In this document: in pieces, positions 9,532 to 18,850 of the stretch | Layout: the number at the start of each line of letters is the position of its first letter | Numbering within the stretch: position 1 is the first letter of the stretch | Assembly: GCA_947624785.1 (NCBI GenBank) | Contig: CANQLV010000014.1 | Span: 1-64,000, forward strand | Reading direction: 5' to 3' | Length of the DNA stretch: 64,000 nucleotides | DNA from: Akkermansia muciniphila | Lineage (GTDB): Bacteria > Verrucomicrobiota > Verrucomicrobiia > Verrucomicrobiales > Akkermansiaceae | The notes under the pieces: model-generated | What the model saw: the letters and a program-made list of their open reading frames with translations, nothing else | Databases searched by the model: none | Told to the model about the DNA's origin: nothing | Translations under genes and position numbers: made by a program

Positions 9532-10578
9532 ATGTTCCCCGTTAAATGTTTTTTCTTTTCCGCTTCCGTTGCTTTATTTCTCATGTGCGCGTTTGCTCCG
9601 TCCGGGCGTGCGGCGGCGAAGATTGAGGACGTGGCCTCGTTCAAGGGGGCGCAGGTGACTGGAGTCACGGTGACGGACCAGGGCAGGATTTTTGTCAATT
9701 TCCCCCGTTGGCGTGAGCAAATTCCGTGCTCCGTGGCGGAGGTCCGCAAGGACGGCAGTTACACCCCTTATCCGGATGAAAAGACCAACCGGTGGGAGAA
9801 GGGGATGTCCGGAGACGGAGATGCGTTTGTGTGCGTGCAGTCCGTGGTTGCGGACGGAGACAGGCTTTATGTGATTGATACGAAGAATCCCATGATCGGC
9901 AAGGTCGTCGCGGTCCCTACGCTGTACGTGTACGATCTCAATACGGACAAGCTCGTCAGGAAGTATCCGCTGGCGGAATCCACCAGGCCGGATTCCTATG
10001 TCAATGATCTGCGCGTGGACCGTGGGCACGGCAAGATTTATTTTACGGATTCCAATGATCCGGGCCTGATTGTCTTGGACATGAAGAGCGGGGAGAATTA
10101 CCGCATGCTGGACCGCCACCCCTATACGACGGCGGAGCAGGACCATGTCACCGTTGAGGGGAAGAGGCATGACGGGAAAGTCCATTCCGACGGGATTGCC
10201 CTGGACCGGAAGAACGGCATTCTGTATTTCCACGCCCTGACGGGCAAAACCCTGTACGGAATACCCACCCGCCAACTGATTGAACGGAAGGTGGATGAAA
10301 GCGGCATTTTCTCCATGAAAACGCCTTCCCCGGACGGCATGATCATGGACGACCGGGGCAACCTTTACATGGGAGACCTGGAAAAGAACCGCATTGTCTA
10401 TCTCACTCCGGACCGCAAGGAGATCAAGGTTCTGGCTTCCGGGGCCGGCATCAGCTGGCCGGATACATTCAGCATTCATGGAGGGTACCTGTATTTCACC
10501 AATTCCCGCATTCAGGAAGCCAACGGGGATATTTCCAAGATGGAGTTCACGTTGAAAAAGGTGAAGCTGCCGGAATAA
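9532..10578 (+). CDS. Secreted major royal jelly protein/Yellow-related beta-propeller protein
   Basis: Signal peptide; PCSVAEV, DTKNP, YVNDLRVD and GIALD blocks typical of the MRJP family. Confidence 0.8.
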   Translation: MFPVKCFFFSASVALFLMCAFAPSGRAAAKIEDVASFKGAQVTGVTVTDQGRIFVNFPRWREQIPCSVAEVRKDGSYTPYPDEKTNRWEKGMSGDGDAFVCVQSVVADGDRLYVIDTKNPMIGKVVAVPTLYVYDLNTDKLVRKYPLAESTRPDSYVNDLRVDRGHGKIYFTDSNDPGLIVLDMKSGENYRMLDRHPYTTAEQDHVTVEGKRHDGKVHSDGIALDRKNGILYFHALTGKTLYGIPTRQLIERKVDESGIFSMKTPSPDGMIMDDRGNLYMGDLEKNRIVYLTPDRKEIKVLASGAGISWPDTFSIHGGYLYFTNSRIQEANGDISKMEFTLKKVKLPE

Positions 10579-10758
10579 ACGGCCTGGGCGGAACGGAGAA
10601 CGGCTTTTCCTCCGTCACTTGTGCCGTGAAACCTTTTGCGTCCTGCCGCCTTCCGCCGGAACCGCCGGCGTTGATTGCCCCTGTTCCGGAGGTCTTCTTC
10701 ATCTTCCTTTACATGACAGGCGCCCCGGGCTACAGTCCCCGCGTTTTTCAGGAAGGCA

Positions 10759-11796
10759 ATGATTCTTTTCAACTGTGACTACAGTGAAGGCGCCCATGCG
10801 GATATTCTCCGCAGGCTGGCGGAAACGAATATGGAACAGACAGCCGGGTATGGGGAGGACCCCTATTGCGACCGGGCCCGGGAGCTGATCGCTAATCTGT
10901 GCGGCAGAACGGACCTGGACATCCATTTCCTCATTGGGGGAACCCAGACCAATTTCACGGTGATTGCGGCGGCTTTGCGCCCCCATCAATGTGTGCTGTG
11001 CGCGGATACGGGCCATATCAATGTCCATGAAGCGGGGGCGGTGGAAGCCTGCGGCCACAAGGTTTCAGCCATTCCCTCCCCGGACGGGAAGCTGGCGGCC
11101 CGGCAGATTGAGGACGCGTGGCGCGCCCATTGGGACGACGAGACCCATGAGCATATGCCGCAGCCCCGGATGGTTTACATTTCCCAGCCGACCGAGCTGG
11201 GAACCATTTATTCCCGGAAGGAACTTCAGGAGATTTCCGAAGTCTGCCGCCTCCGGGGGCTGTACCTGTATATGGACGGCGCGCGCCTCGGCTACGGCTT
11301 GTGTGATGAGGGCAATGATCTGGATCTGCCGGCAATTGCCTCCCTTTGCGACGCCTTTTACATTGGCGGTACGAAGGTCGGCGCCCTGTTCGGGGAAGCC
11401 CTGGTCCTGCGCCATGATGCCCTGAAGGAGGATTTCCGCTACATTGCCAAGCAGAAGGGCGGACGGCTCGCGAAAGGGAGGCTTTTGGGCATCCAGTTTC
11501 TGGAGCTGTTCCGTGACGGCCTTTATTTCCGGCTGGGGGCTCACGCGGACCGCCTGGCCGTGATGCTCCGGGATTTCTGCCGCGCCAGGGGACTGGCGCT
11601 CCCCGTTGCGAGCGGGACGAACCAGCAGTTCGTCACGATGCCCGATTCCGTCCTGGATGAGTTGAGGAAGAAGTACGGCTTTGCCTACCTGCGCCGGGAG
11701 GACGTCTCCCACAGTACCGTGCGTTTCTGCACGAGCTGGGCCACGCGGGAGGAAGACGTGCGGGAGTTGATGGCGGATATCGGCCGTTTGTGCTGA
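10759..11796 (+). CDS. Threonine aldolase/beta-eliminating lyase family (PLP-dependent)
   Basis: FNCDYSEGAHADILRRL, HINVHEAGAVE, YMDGARLGYGL, YIGGTKVGALFGEA (PLP Lys). Confidence 0.88.
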   Translation: MILFNCDYSEGAHADILRRLAETNMEQTAGYGEDPYCDRARELIANLCGRTDLDIHFLIGGTQTNFTVIAAALRPHQCVLCADTGHINVHEAGAVEACGHKVSAIPSPDGKLAARQIEDAWRAHWDDETHEHMPQPRMVYISQPTELGTIYSRKELQEISEVCRLRGLYLYMDGARLGYGLCDEGNDLDLPAIASLCDAFYIGGTKVGALFGEALVLRHDALKEDFRYIAKQKGGRLAKGRLLGIQFLELFRDGLYFRLGAHADRLAVMLRDFCRARGLALPVASGTNQQFVTMPDSVLDELRKKYGFAYLRREDVSHSTVRFCTSWATREEDVRELMADIGRLC

Positions 11797-12136
11797 GGTG
11801 TCGCCGTTTCCGGGGAGCGCCGGAGTATCTTCAGGGGGCGTTATCTGCGGGAGCAAGGGGTGCCATTCCGGTGGTTGTGGCCTTGAGAAGAACGTCCTCC
11901 GGTTCATGCCTTGGAAGTGAGATTGAGCTTTCCGGCATGCGGAAGGGCGGGGATGGTGCGGATATGCCCTTGACCGTGCAGCAGCATGGCCGGAAGGCCA
12001 CGTCCGCCGCCCGGCACGGAATGAATTTTCCCGGAAGGATGCTCCGGATGCGATTTTGGCTGTAAATGTCTTTCTGATGGTGTATAGGTGGCTTTTGTTG
12101 AAACGGAGGCGTTCCGTACGCCGTACTATCAGAACC

Positions 12137-13321
12137 ATGGATCCCTTACTCTCTCCCGACAGCAAACGTATTTATGTGGTGGACGCCCTGCGCGGCTTTG
12201 CCGTGATGGCGATCATGCTGCTGCATTTCCTGGAGCATTTCATCTACAATTCCTATCCCGTGGCTTCCTCCCCGGTGATGGAGGCGGCCAACCAGCAGTT
12301 CAAGGAGGCTTTTTTCTTCCTGTTTGCCGGGAAGTCCTACACCATTTTCGCCCTGCTGTTCGGGTTCACCTTTGCCATCCAGTACCGCAACCAGGCCCGG
12401 AAGGGCCGTGACTTTGCGGGCAGGTTTGTCTGGCGCATGTGTCTGCTGGTGGTGTTCGCCTGCATGAATGCGATGTTTTTCCCGGGCGGCGACGTATTGC
12501 TGACTTTTGCCATCGCGGGGCTTTTGCTGGTGCCTTGCCGCCGGTTGAAGACTTCCACGCTGGTGGTATTATCCCTGATTTTCCTGTCCCAGCCCCTGGA
12601 GTGGGCCTATGCGGTGATGCAGTGGGTGAATCCGGGGTGGGCGCCTCCCTCCCTGGCTGTTGCGGAGTCATACGCTTCCCTGAAAACGGCCGTGGATACG
12701 GGCAATTTCTGGCTGATGGCCTGGGAGAACCTGACGGTGGGGCAGTGGGCCAGCCTGGCCTGGGGCATTGAGGCAGGACGCCTGATGCAGGCTCCGGGGC
12801 TGTTTCTGCTGGGATTTGTGCTGGGGCGTCAGGATTTCTTTTTGCAGAATGACCGGAACGCCGTGTTCTGGACCCGGGGGATGCTTCTTTCCGTGGCCGG
12901 GACCGTGGCGTTTTATGTGGTGATGTCCCTGCCGGATTTGTCCGCTCCGGTGCACACCGTGTTCACCATGTGGCACAATGTCTGTTTTACCGGCGTGTGG
13001 GTAGCCGGGTTCGTCCTGCTGTACCGGCTGGAATATTTCAGGAAAGTGACGGTTCCGTTGCTGACTTACGGGCGCATGAGCCTGACCAACTATGTCTCCC
13101 AGTCCATGATAGGCTCCCTGATTTTCTTCCCGTATGCGCTGGGGCTGGCTCCTTATTGCGGGTATCTGGCCAGCTTTGCAATCGGCTGCGCCGCCATGGC
13201 CGGGCAGATATGGTTCTGCCGCTGGTGGCTGGAGCGGCACCGCTACGGGGTGCTGGAAGGGCTGTGGCACCGGGCAACCTGGATGGGCTCCGGAAAGGCG
13301 GCCAAGCCGGAAGCCCGGTAG
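12137..13321 (+). CDS. DUF418 (YeiB-like) integral membrane protein
   Basis: RIYVVDALRGFAVMAIMLLH start, multiple TM segments, LTYGRMSLTNYVSQS C-terminal DUF418 motif. Confidence 0.85.
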   Translation: MDPLLSPDSKRIYVVDALRGFAVMAIMLLHFLEHFIYNSYPVASSPVMEAANQQFKEAFFFLFAGKSYTIFALLFGFTFAIQYRNQARKGRDFAGRFVWRMCLLVVFACMNAMFFPGGDVLLTFAIAGLLLVPCRRLKTSTLVVLSLIFLSQPLEWAYAVMQWVNPGWAPPSLAVAESYASLKTAVDTGNFWLMAWENLTVGQWASLAWGIEAGRLMQAPGLFLLGFVLGRQDFFLQNDRNAVFWTRGMLLSVAGTVAFYVVMSLPDLSAPVHTVFTMWHNVCFTGVWVAGFVLLYRLEYFRKVTVPLLTYGRMSLTNYVSQSMIGSLIFFPYALGLAPYCGYLASFAIGCAAMAGQIWFCRWWLERHRYGVLEGLWHRATWMGSGKAAKPEAR

Positions 13322-13343
13322 AAAAGGGATTTTCGCGGCGCGG

Positions 13344-13838
13344 CTATTTTGCCGGCACCTGGTCGTAAAAGACGAGGGACGCTTTTTCCAGCGTGTGCTG
13401 CCAGAGCTGGAAGCCTGCCTGGGCGGCCGGGGTATCCGGAGTCACGGGCAGGGAGGCCGTGTCCAGCGCATAAACGGTGACCAGGTACAGGTGCCACCCG
13501 TGGCCCGGGGGCGGGAAGCTGCCGCTGTAGCCCGTGAATCCGGCGTCATTGCGAATTTGGACAACCTGTTCCGGCATCAGGCGGGTGGCCGGATTCCCGG
13601 CATCCGCGTGCAGTTCCCTCACGGAGGCGGGAATGTTGACGGCCAGCCAGTGCCAGAAACCGCTTCCGGTGGGCGCGTCCCGGTCATGGATGGTAACGGC
13701 AAAACTCTTTGTTCCTTCCGGCGGATTGGTCCAGAAGAGCTGGGGTGACTGGTTGCCGCCGCCTATGCTGGTGTGCCGGTGGACAGGCGTGGCAACGCCG
13801 CCCAGGTCCTTGCTGTGGAGTGTAAATGATGAAGGCAT
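13344..13838 (-). CDS. YbhB/YbcL family (PEBP-like) protein
   Basis: SPQLFWTNPPEGTKSFAVTIHDRDAPTGSGFWHWLAVNIP motif. Confidence 0.9.
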   Translation of the reverse strand: MPSSFTLHSKDLGGVATPVHRHTSIGGGNQSPQLFWTNPPEGTKSFAVTIHDRDAPTGSGFWHWLAVNIPASVRELHADAGNPATRLMPEQVVQIRNDAGFTGYSGSFPPPGHGWHLYLVTVYALDTASLPVTPDTPAAQAGFQLWQHTLEKASLVFYDQVPAK

Positions 13839-14073
13839 AAGGTCAGGATTTTATTTCAACGTTGTTCGTTCAAAATGCGGGGGAGGATTCAGGAGATTGT
13901 GTGGAGGAGGCTTGCTGCCGGAGCTGTCCGGCGGTTTTCTCCCGGACGCTCCCCCCTCCATTCCTTTTTGATTTTTTCCTTCCAGTCGCGTTCGGCCAGT
14001 TCTCTGATGCGGGAAAGGGCGCCGTTCCAGATGGCGCTTTCCTTTGAAAGGGAGATGTAGTATTGCGTGGGGC

Positions 14074-15060
14074 ATGGAAGGGCGGACGGACATCGGCGGT
14101 TTTTTCGGCTTGGAACTGCCGGAATACGGCAATTTCCCGCAATGGCATCCCGGCCGGAGCGTGGCCGTGAATTCCGGCAGGCGCGCTTTGGAGTATATCC
14201 TGCGCCGCCTGGAAGGCGTGCGCCGTGTCCACGTTCCCTTCTATACGTGCCGGACGGTGCTGGAACCGATGGAACGGCTTCACCTTCCCGTTATTCCTTA
14301 CCGCATTGACGAACGTCTGGAACCGGAGGAACTGCCGGAGCTGAAGGAAGGAGAATTCCTGCTGTATACAAACTACTTCGGCATCAAGGAGAAGTACGTG
14401 GACCGTCTGGCCTTCCTGTATGGCGGCAGGCTGATTGTGGACAATGCGCTTGCCTTGTATTCTCCCGCCCGTTCCGGAGTGGCCTCCCTGTACAGTCCGC
14501 GCAAGTTTTCCGGCCTTCCGGACGGGGGAGTCGCCGTCATGGATGCGGAGCAGCCGTTGCCGGAACCGGAGGAACGGGATGAGCCCCTGCCGGATGCCGC
14601 TTTTCTGCTGGAATGCCTGGAGCATGGGACGGAAAGGGCCTCCGCCGCCTGCGAACGGAACGAACGGAGGCTGGGAAACGCCCCCCTGCGGAAGATGTCC
14701 CGGCTGACGGAGCAGTTGATGCGCGGAATTGATTACGAGCAGGCGCGATTGCGCCGCATGGACAATTTCCTGTTTCTGCATGAAAGGCTGGGCCATTTGA
14801 ACCGCCTTTCCGTGGAGCCGGATTCCTTGTCAGCTCCGTTTTGTTATCCGTTTTGGACGGCTTTTCCCGAGCTGAGGAATGTGCTGGTTGATGAACGCAT
14901 CCTGGTTCCCCTGCTGTGGCCGGAGGTGCTGGAACAGGCCCCGGCGGACAGCCTGGAACGGAAGCTGGCGCTGCGTCTTCTGCCGCTTCCCGTGGACCAG
15001 CGCTGCGGGCCGCAGGACATGGAGCGCATCGTCCGGACCGTGGAGAATTTTTATTCCTGA
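14074..15060 (+). CDS. Hypothetical protein resembling DegT/PLP aminotransferase fold
   Basis: GRSVAVNSGRRALEYILRRL, VHVPFYTCRTVLEP, LIVDNALALYS and a SPRKFSGLPDGG lysine region. Confidence 0.65.
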   Translation: MEGRTDIGGFFGLELPEYGNFPQWHPGRSVAVNSGRRALEYILRRLEGVRRVHVPFYTCRTVLEPMERLHLPVIPYRIDERLEPEELPELKEGEFLLYTNYFGIKEKYVDRLAFLYGGRLIVDNALALYSPARSGVASLYSPRKFSGLPDGGVAVMDAEQPLPEPEERDEPLPDAAFLLECLEHGTERASAACERNERRLGNAPLRKMSRLTEQLMRGIDYEQARLRRMDNFLFLHERLGHLNRLSVEPDSLSAPFCYPFWTAFPELRNVLVDERILVPLLWPEVLEQAPADSLERKLALRLLPLPVDQRCGPQDMERIVRTVENFYS

Positions 15061-15133
15061 AACAAAGGGAACTATTTTGTTAGAGCGGGAATAAGGCGTT
15101 GACGGTGTGGGTTGACTGCTCTAACATTTTTGA

Positions 15134-15817
15134 ATGTCCGACTATCTCTCTTCTCTGGGCTATCCTTTTCGTGGGCGTCCCATGGTTTTTGCCTTTGCCG
15201 TCCTCATTGTATGGGCCATGTTCCTGGCGGCCTGGGCGCCCCTCATCGGCTGGATTGCCATTTTTTGTTTCCTGCAACCGTTCATGTGCGCCTTTTTCAT
15301 GAAGATGGTGCAGCGGTCCGCCATGGGGGAGGAGGAAATCTGCCTCTTTCCGGAGTTGGAGGAATGGCTGGACGATCTGATGATGCCTTACATCCGGCTG
15401 GTGATGTGCATGGCGGTCTCCTTCCTGCCTCTGGTCATTTATCTGGGAGTGATGGACTGGGACATGGACAGCCCCCTTATCTGGCTGTTCATTGCGGCGG
15501 GTGCAATTTATTTCCCGGGCGTTTTCATGAGGACTTCCGTGCTGGAAAGTTTTTCCGGGCTTTCTCCCGCGGGCTGGTGGGGGCTTGTCAGAAAGGCGCC
15601 TCTTCCCTATGCCGGGCTGCTCGGCGCCCTGTGCGCGGGGGGATGGGTGATTCTGAGCCTTCCTTCCGGGTTTCTGATGGATTTTGCCATGGCGCCCGTG
15701 AAGCTGTATGTCACCTGCGTGCTGATGAACATGTGCGGCCTGTTCATGCTCAAGCATGAATTTGCCGGGGAAGAGGAGGAGGGCGGTTTTTCCATCTCCG
15801 GTCCCGCCGCTTCATGA
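15134..15817 (+). CDS. Hypothetical integral membrane protein
   Basis: 227-aa ORF with several hydrophobic segments. Confidence 0.7.
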   Translation: MSDYLSSLGYPFRGRPMVFAFAVLIVWAMFLAAWAPLIGWIAIFCFLQPFMCAFFMKMVQRSAMGEEEICLFPELEEWLDDLMMPYIRLVMCMAVSFLPLVIYLGVMDWDMDSPLIWLFIAAGAIYFPGVFMRTSVLESFSGLSPAGWWGLVRKAPLPYAGLLGALCAGGWVILSLPSGFLMDFAMAPVKLYVTCVLMNMCGLFMLKHEFAGEEEEGGFSISGPAAS

Positions 15818-15853
15818 CTGCCGCCGTTCCGGCAGCGCCGGGAAAAGTGAGGC

Positions 15854-16906
15854 TTATTTGGCGGACTCCCTGTCCAGATTGAGGATGCCCAGCACGGACA
15901 TGTTCCCTTCCGCATCCTTGCCGGAGGGAAGGTAGACCTTGGCATTGTTCAGCATGTTTTCAAAGGCCTTGGCGCGGAGCACGTTCGGCCCCATGGCCTT
16001 TTCCTTCAGCGCCAGCCCCTCCGCTTCCGCCCTGGCGGCTTCCAGGGAAGCTTCCGCGCGCGCTTTCCCCTGCATGACGATGACTTTGGCTTCCGCCTCG
16101 CCGCGTGCCAGATTGGCGTTCGCTTCCTGGCGCGCTATTTCCATTTTCATGGCTCCTTCCGCCTCCCCGCGTGCGCGCTGGATGGCGATGTCCTTCCGGG
16201 CGATTTGCAGCTCCGTCTCCTTCCGTTCATTTTCCTGGGTGGTCTGCACTTTCTTCACGACGGATTCAATGATGGCCTGCGGGGGATTGGTTTCTCCCAC
16301 GGCCACGGAATCCACGATGAAGGGGGTGCCGTCCAGCCGCTTGCTCAACTGCGTGTAAACGTTGTCGGAAATCTTTTGCAGGCTGCTGGAGGCGTCCAGG
16401 GCGTTGTACTGGCTCAATTCCGCCCGTACGGCGGTGCGGAAGGGCTGCTGGATGAAATTCTTGTAGGCAAAGAGCATGATCTCGTCCGCCACTTCGTCAT
16501 CATTGCGGCCGGAGCTCTGCGCGATGCCGCCGTAATCCTCCATGAATTCCTTCACTCGGGACGGGTCCAGGCGGTAAACCAGGGAGGCCTTGCAGGAGAT
16601 GGGCAGTTTGTCCTTGCCCAGGATGGCGCCGCCGTTGCGGGCATCGAATTCCTCCACCGTGGTATCCGGCGTGATGGAAACCTTGCTGACTTCCCTCCGC
16701 CATACCCATCCCGTGGAGGATGGCCCGATCAGGATGCCCTCAAACTTGTTCTGGCCGAAAATGGGCTTGGAATAGACGTAGCCGGCAAAACCGGACAGCA
16801 CGCGCTTGTTGCTGAAATTGTAAAAGGAGAAGGCCGCCGCACCCGCAGCAATGATGACAATGGCGGGAATGAGCAGGGAAAGGAAAGTTCTGGGAGTTTT
16901 ATTCAT
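15854..16906 (-). CDS. SPFH/prohibitin-domain membrane protein
   Basis: N-terminal TM then SPFH-like domain and Ala/Glu-rich coiled coil (ARQEANANLARGEAEAKVIVMQGKARAEASLEAARAEAEG). Confidence 0.85.
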   Translation of the reverse strand: MNKTPRTFLSLLIPAIVIIAAGAAAFSFYNFSNKRVLSGFAGYVYSKPIFGQNKFEGILIGPSSTGWVWRREVSKVSITPDTTVEEFDARNGGAILGKDKLPISCKASLVYRLDPSRVKEFMEDYGGIAQSSGRNDDEVADEIMLFAYKNFIQQPFRTAVRAELSQYNALDASSSLQKISDNVYTQLSKRLDGTPFIVDSVAVGETNPPQAIIESVVKKVQTTQENERKETELQIARKDIAIQRARGEAEGAMKMEIARQEANANLARGEAEAKVIVMQGKARAEASLEAARAEAEGLALKEKAMGPNVLRAKAFENMLNNAKVYLPSGKDAEGNMSVLGILNLDRESAK

Positions 16907-17168
16907 GAGAGAGTAGTGGTTGTGACGGTTTCCAACATAAAAGGCACCCGGTGAAAATCAAGTTCTCTTTTTCCGTCCGGCCGCAGGGGAAATTCCGGTG
17001 AAGAGCGCGTTTCAGGAAAAAGAAGGCGGCAAAGTATGTCCTCCGCTGAACGGAGGAGAGAGGTGGAAATGTCTTATCCGGTAAAGGTTGTCCGTTCCCG
17101 TGCGGGATATTTCCGGCAGTGTTCCGGAGCGCCCTCCGCGGAGACGGGCCGCCATCTGATTTACAGTC

Positions 17169-18038
17169 ATGAATGTAGCCATTACGGGTTCCAGCGGATT
17201 TATAGGCAGCCACTTGTCCAGCCGTCTTGCGGTGTTCGGGCATCAGGTGACGCCTTTGTGGCGCTATCTGTTCACGCAGGACAGCGTGGATTGCCTGGCG
17301 GAAGCTCTGGCGGGATGCCACGCCGTCATCAATCTGGCCGGGGCGCCCATCGACCGGCGGTGGACGGACGCCTACAAACAGGAACTCGTGGAGAGCCGCA
17401 TTATGACTACCCGCAGGCTGGTGGAGGCGGTCAATCGTCTGCATGAGCCTCCGGAAGTGATGATCTCCACCTCCGCCGTCGGTTATTACAGCCCGGCCGG
17501 CGGCTGCCATGGCGAACAGGACGATCCGGCGGCGGATTCCTTTCTGGCGGAATTGTGCGTGGCTTGGGAAAAGGAGGCGGAACTGGTGAACGACTCCGTG
17601 CGGCTGGTCCGCACCCGGTTTGGCGTGGTTCTTTCCCCGGATGGGGGCGCGCTGCCCAGAATGGTGCGCCCGGCCCGGTTCGGCATCACGGCGGCCGTAG
17701 GGAACCCGGACCATCCCTTTTCCTGGGTGGCGCTGGAGGACCTGGTGGATGCCCTGATTTTCATCATGGGGAAGGAGGACATTTCCGGACCGGTCAATGT
17801 AACGGCTCCGGAACGCACCACCAACCGGGAATTTTACAAAGCCGCCGCGGATCACTTCCATACCCGTCTGTCTATTCATGTTCCGGACGCCGTCCTGCGC
17901 CTGCTGATGGGGGAAGCCTCCCAGGTGATTACCAACGGGCAGTGCGCCGTTCCGGAGACGCTGATGCGGGAGGGGTTTGAATTTCAATATCCGGATATCC
18001 GCACCTTTTTTAACAAAGCATTTCCTGTCAAATCATGA
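17169..18038 (+). CDS. TIGR01777-type NAD(P)-dependent epimerase (YfcH-like)
   Basis: MNVAITGSSGFIGSHL, NLAGAPIDRRWTD, RFGVVLSPDGGALPRM motifs. Confidence 0.92.
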   Translation: MNVAITGSSGFIGSHLSSRLAVFGHQVTPLWRYLFTQDSVDCLAEALAGCHAVINLAGAPIDRRWTDAYKQELVESRIMTTRRLVEAVNRLHEPPEVMISTSAVGYYSPAGGCHGEQDDPAADSFLAELCVAWEKEAELVNDSVRLVRTRFGVVLSPDGGALPRMVRPARFGITAAVGNPDHPFSWVALEDLVDALIFIMGKEDISGPVNVTAPERTTNREFYKAAADHFHTRLSIHVPDAVLRLLMGEASQVITNGQCAVPETLMREGFEFQYPDIRTFFNKAFPVKS

Positions 18039-18562
18039 GTATCATACAGACCATCGTTACTTCCCTGTTTCACGGCCATTCCGTCAAAACCGACCCCATG
18101 CCGGATTTCAACCTGGAACGTTATCTGGGGGAATGGCACGAAATCGCGCGCCTGGAAAACTGGTTTGAGCGCGGGCTTCGCAAGGTGCTTGCCCGGTATG
18201 ACCACGGGGAGAACGGTACCATTTCCGTTACTAACAGCGGTTATGACGTCCATACCGGGGAGCGGAAGGAGGCCCATGCGAAGGCAGTGGTGGGAGATGC
18301 CCCCAATCATTTGAAGGTGTACTTCGTGCCGCTGGTATACGGCCGGTATGAAGTGGCCTTTCTTGATGAGGATTACAGCCGCGCCGTGGTTTCCGGCGGT
18401 TCCCTGAATTACCTGTGGCTGCTGGCCCGGACGCCGCAGCTGAGGGACGAAGATCTTCAGCCGATGCTCCATTGCGCGGAGGAACTGGGGTATGATACCT
18501 CCCAACTGATTTACTCCAATTCCCTGGCTTCCACGGATAATGGCGTTGGGCGGGATTTGTGA
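18035..18562 (+). CDS. Lipocalin family protein (Blc-like)
   Basis: NLERYLGEWHEIARLENWFERGL motif; overlaps the upstream gene by 4 nt. Confidence 0.9.
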   Translation: MSIIQTIVTSLFHGHSVKTDPMPDFNLERYLGEWHEIARLENWFERGLRKVLARYDHGENGTISVTNSGYDVHTGERKEAHAKAVVGDAPNHLKVYFVPLVYGRYEVAFLDEDYSRAVVSGGSLNYLWLLARTPQLRDEDLQPMLHCAEELGYDTSQLIYSNSLASTDNGVGRDL

Positions 18563-18768
18563 GGGATGCCGTTCGTGAAATGGGGAGTGGGGGGGGCCGG
18601 GACGGCGGTTTTTATGGAAAAGCCATGTGCCTTTGTGGAAGAATGCCTTTGCCGCCCCCCCCCCCATTGGTTCCTTCCTTCTTTCACTCTTCTGCTTCCA
18701 CCCTCTGCCCCAGCCGGGTTATTTTCTTTCTCCTAATTTAAAAAACGCGGCCATCCGTTGAAAAGCGC

Positions 18769-18796
18769 TTGCAATCGGGCGGCTGATGGCTATGTT
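18769..18796 (+). promoter_or_regulatory. Putative ilvC promoter (TTGCAA-16-TATGTT)
   Basis: Sigma70-like hexamers; predicted start falls at the inverted repeat 18800-18830. Confidence 0.35.
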
Positions 18797-18799
18797 GTC

Positions 18800-18830
18800 A
18801 TTCATCCAAACATTGGATGTTTGGATGAAT
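18800..18830 (+). promoter_or_regulatory. Perfect 13-bp inverted repeat immediately upstream of the ilvC ribosome-binding site
   Basis: attcatccaaaca-ttgga-tgtttggatgaat. Confidence 0.75.
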
Positions 18831-18850
18831 TACTTAAAGAAGGAGTAACA

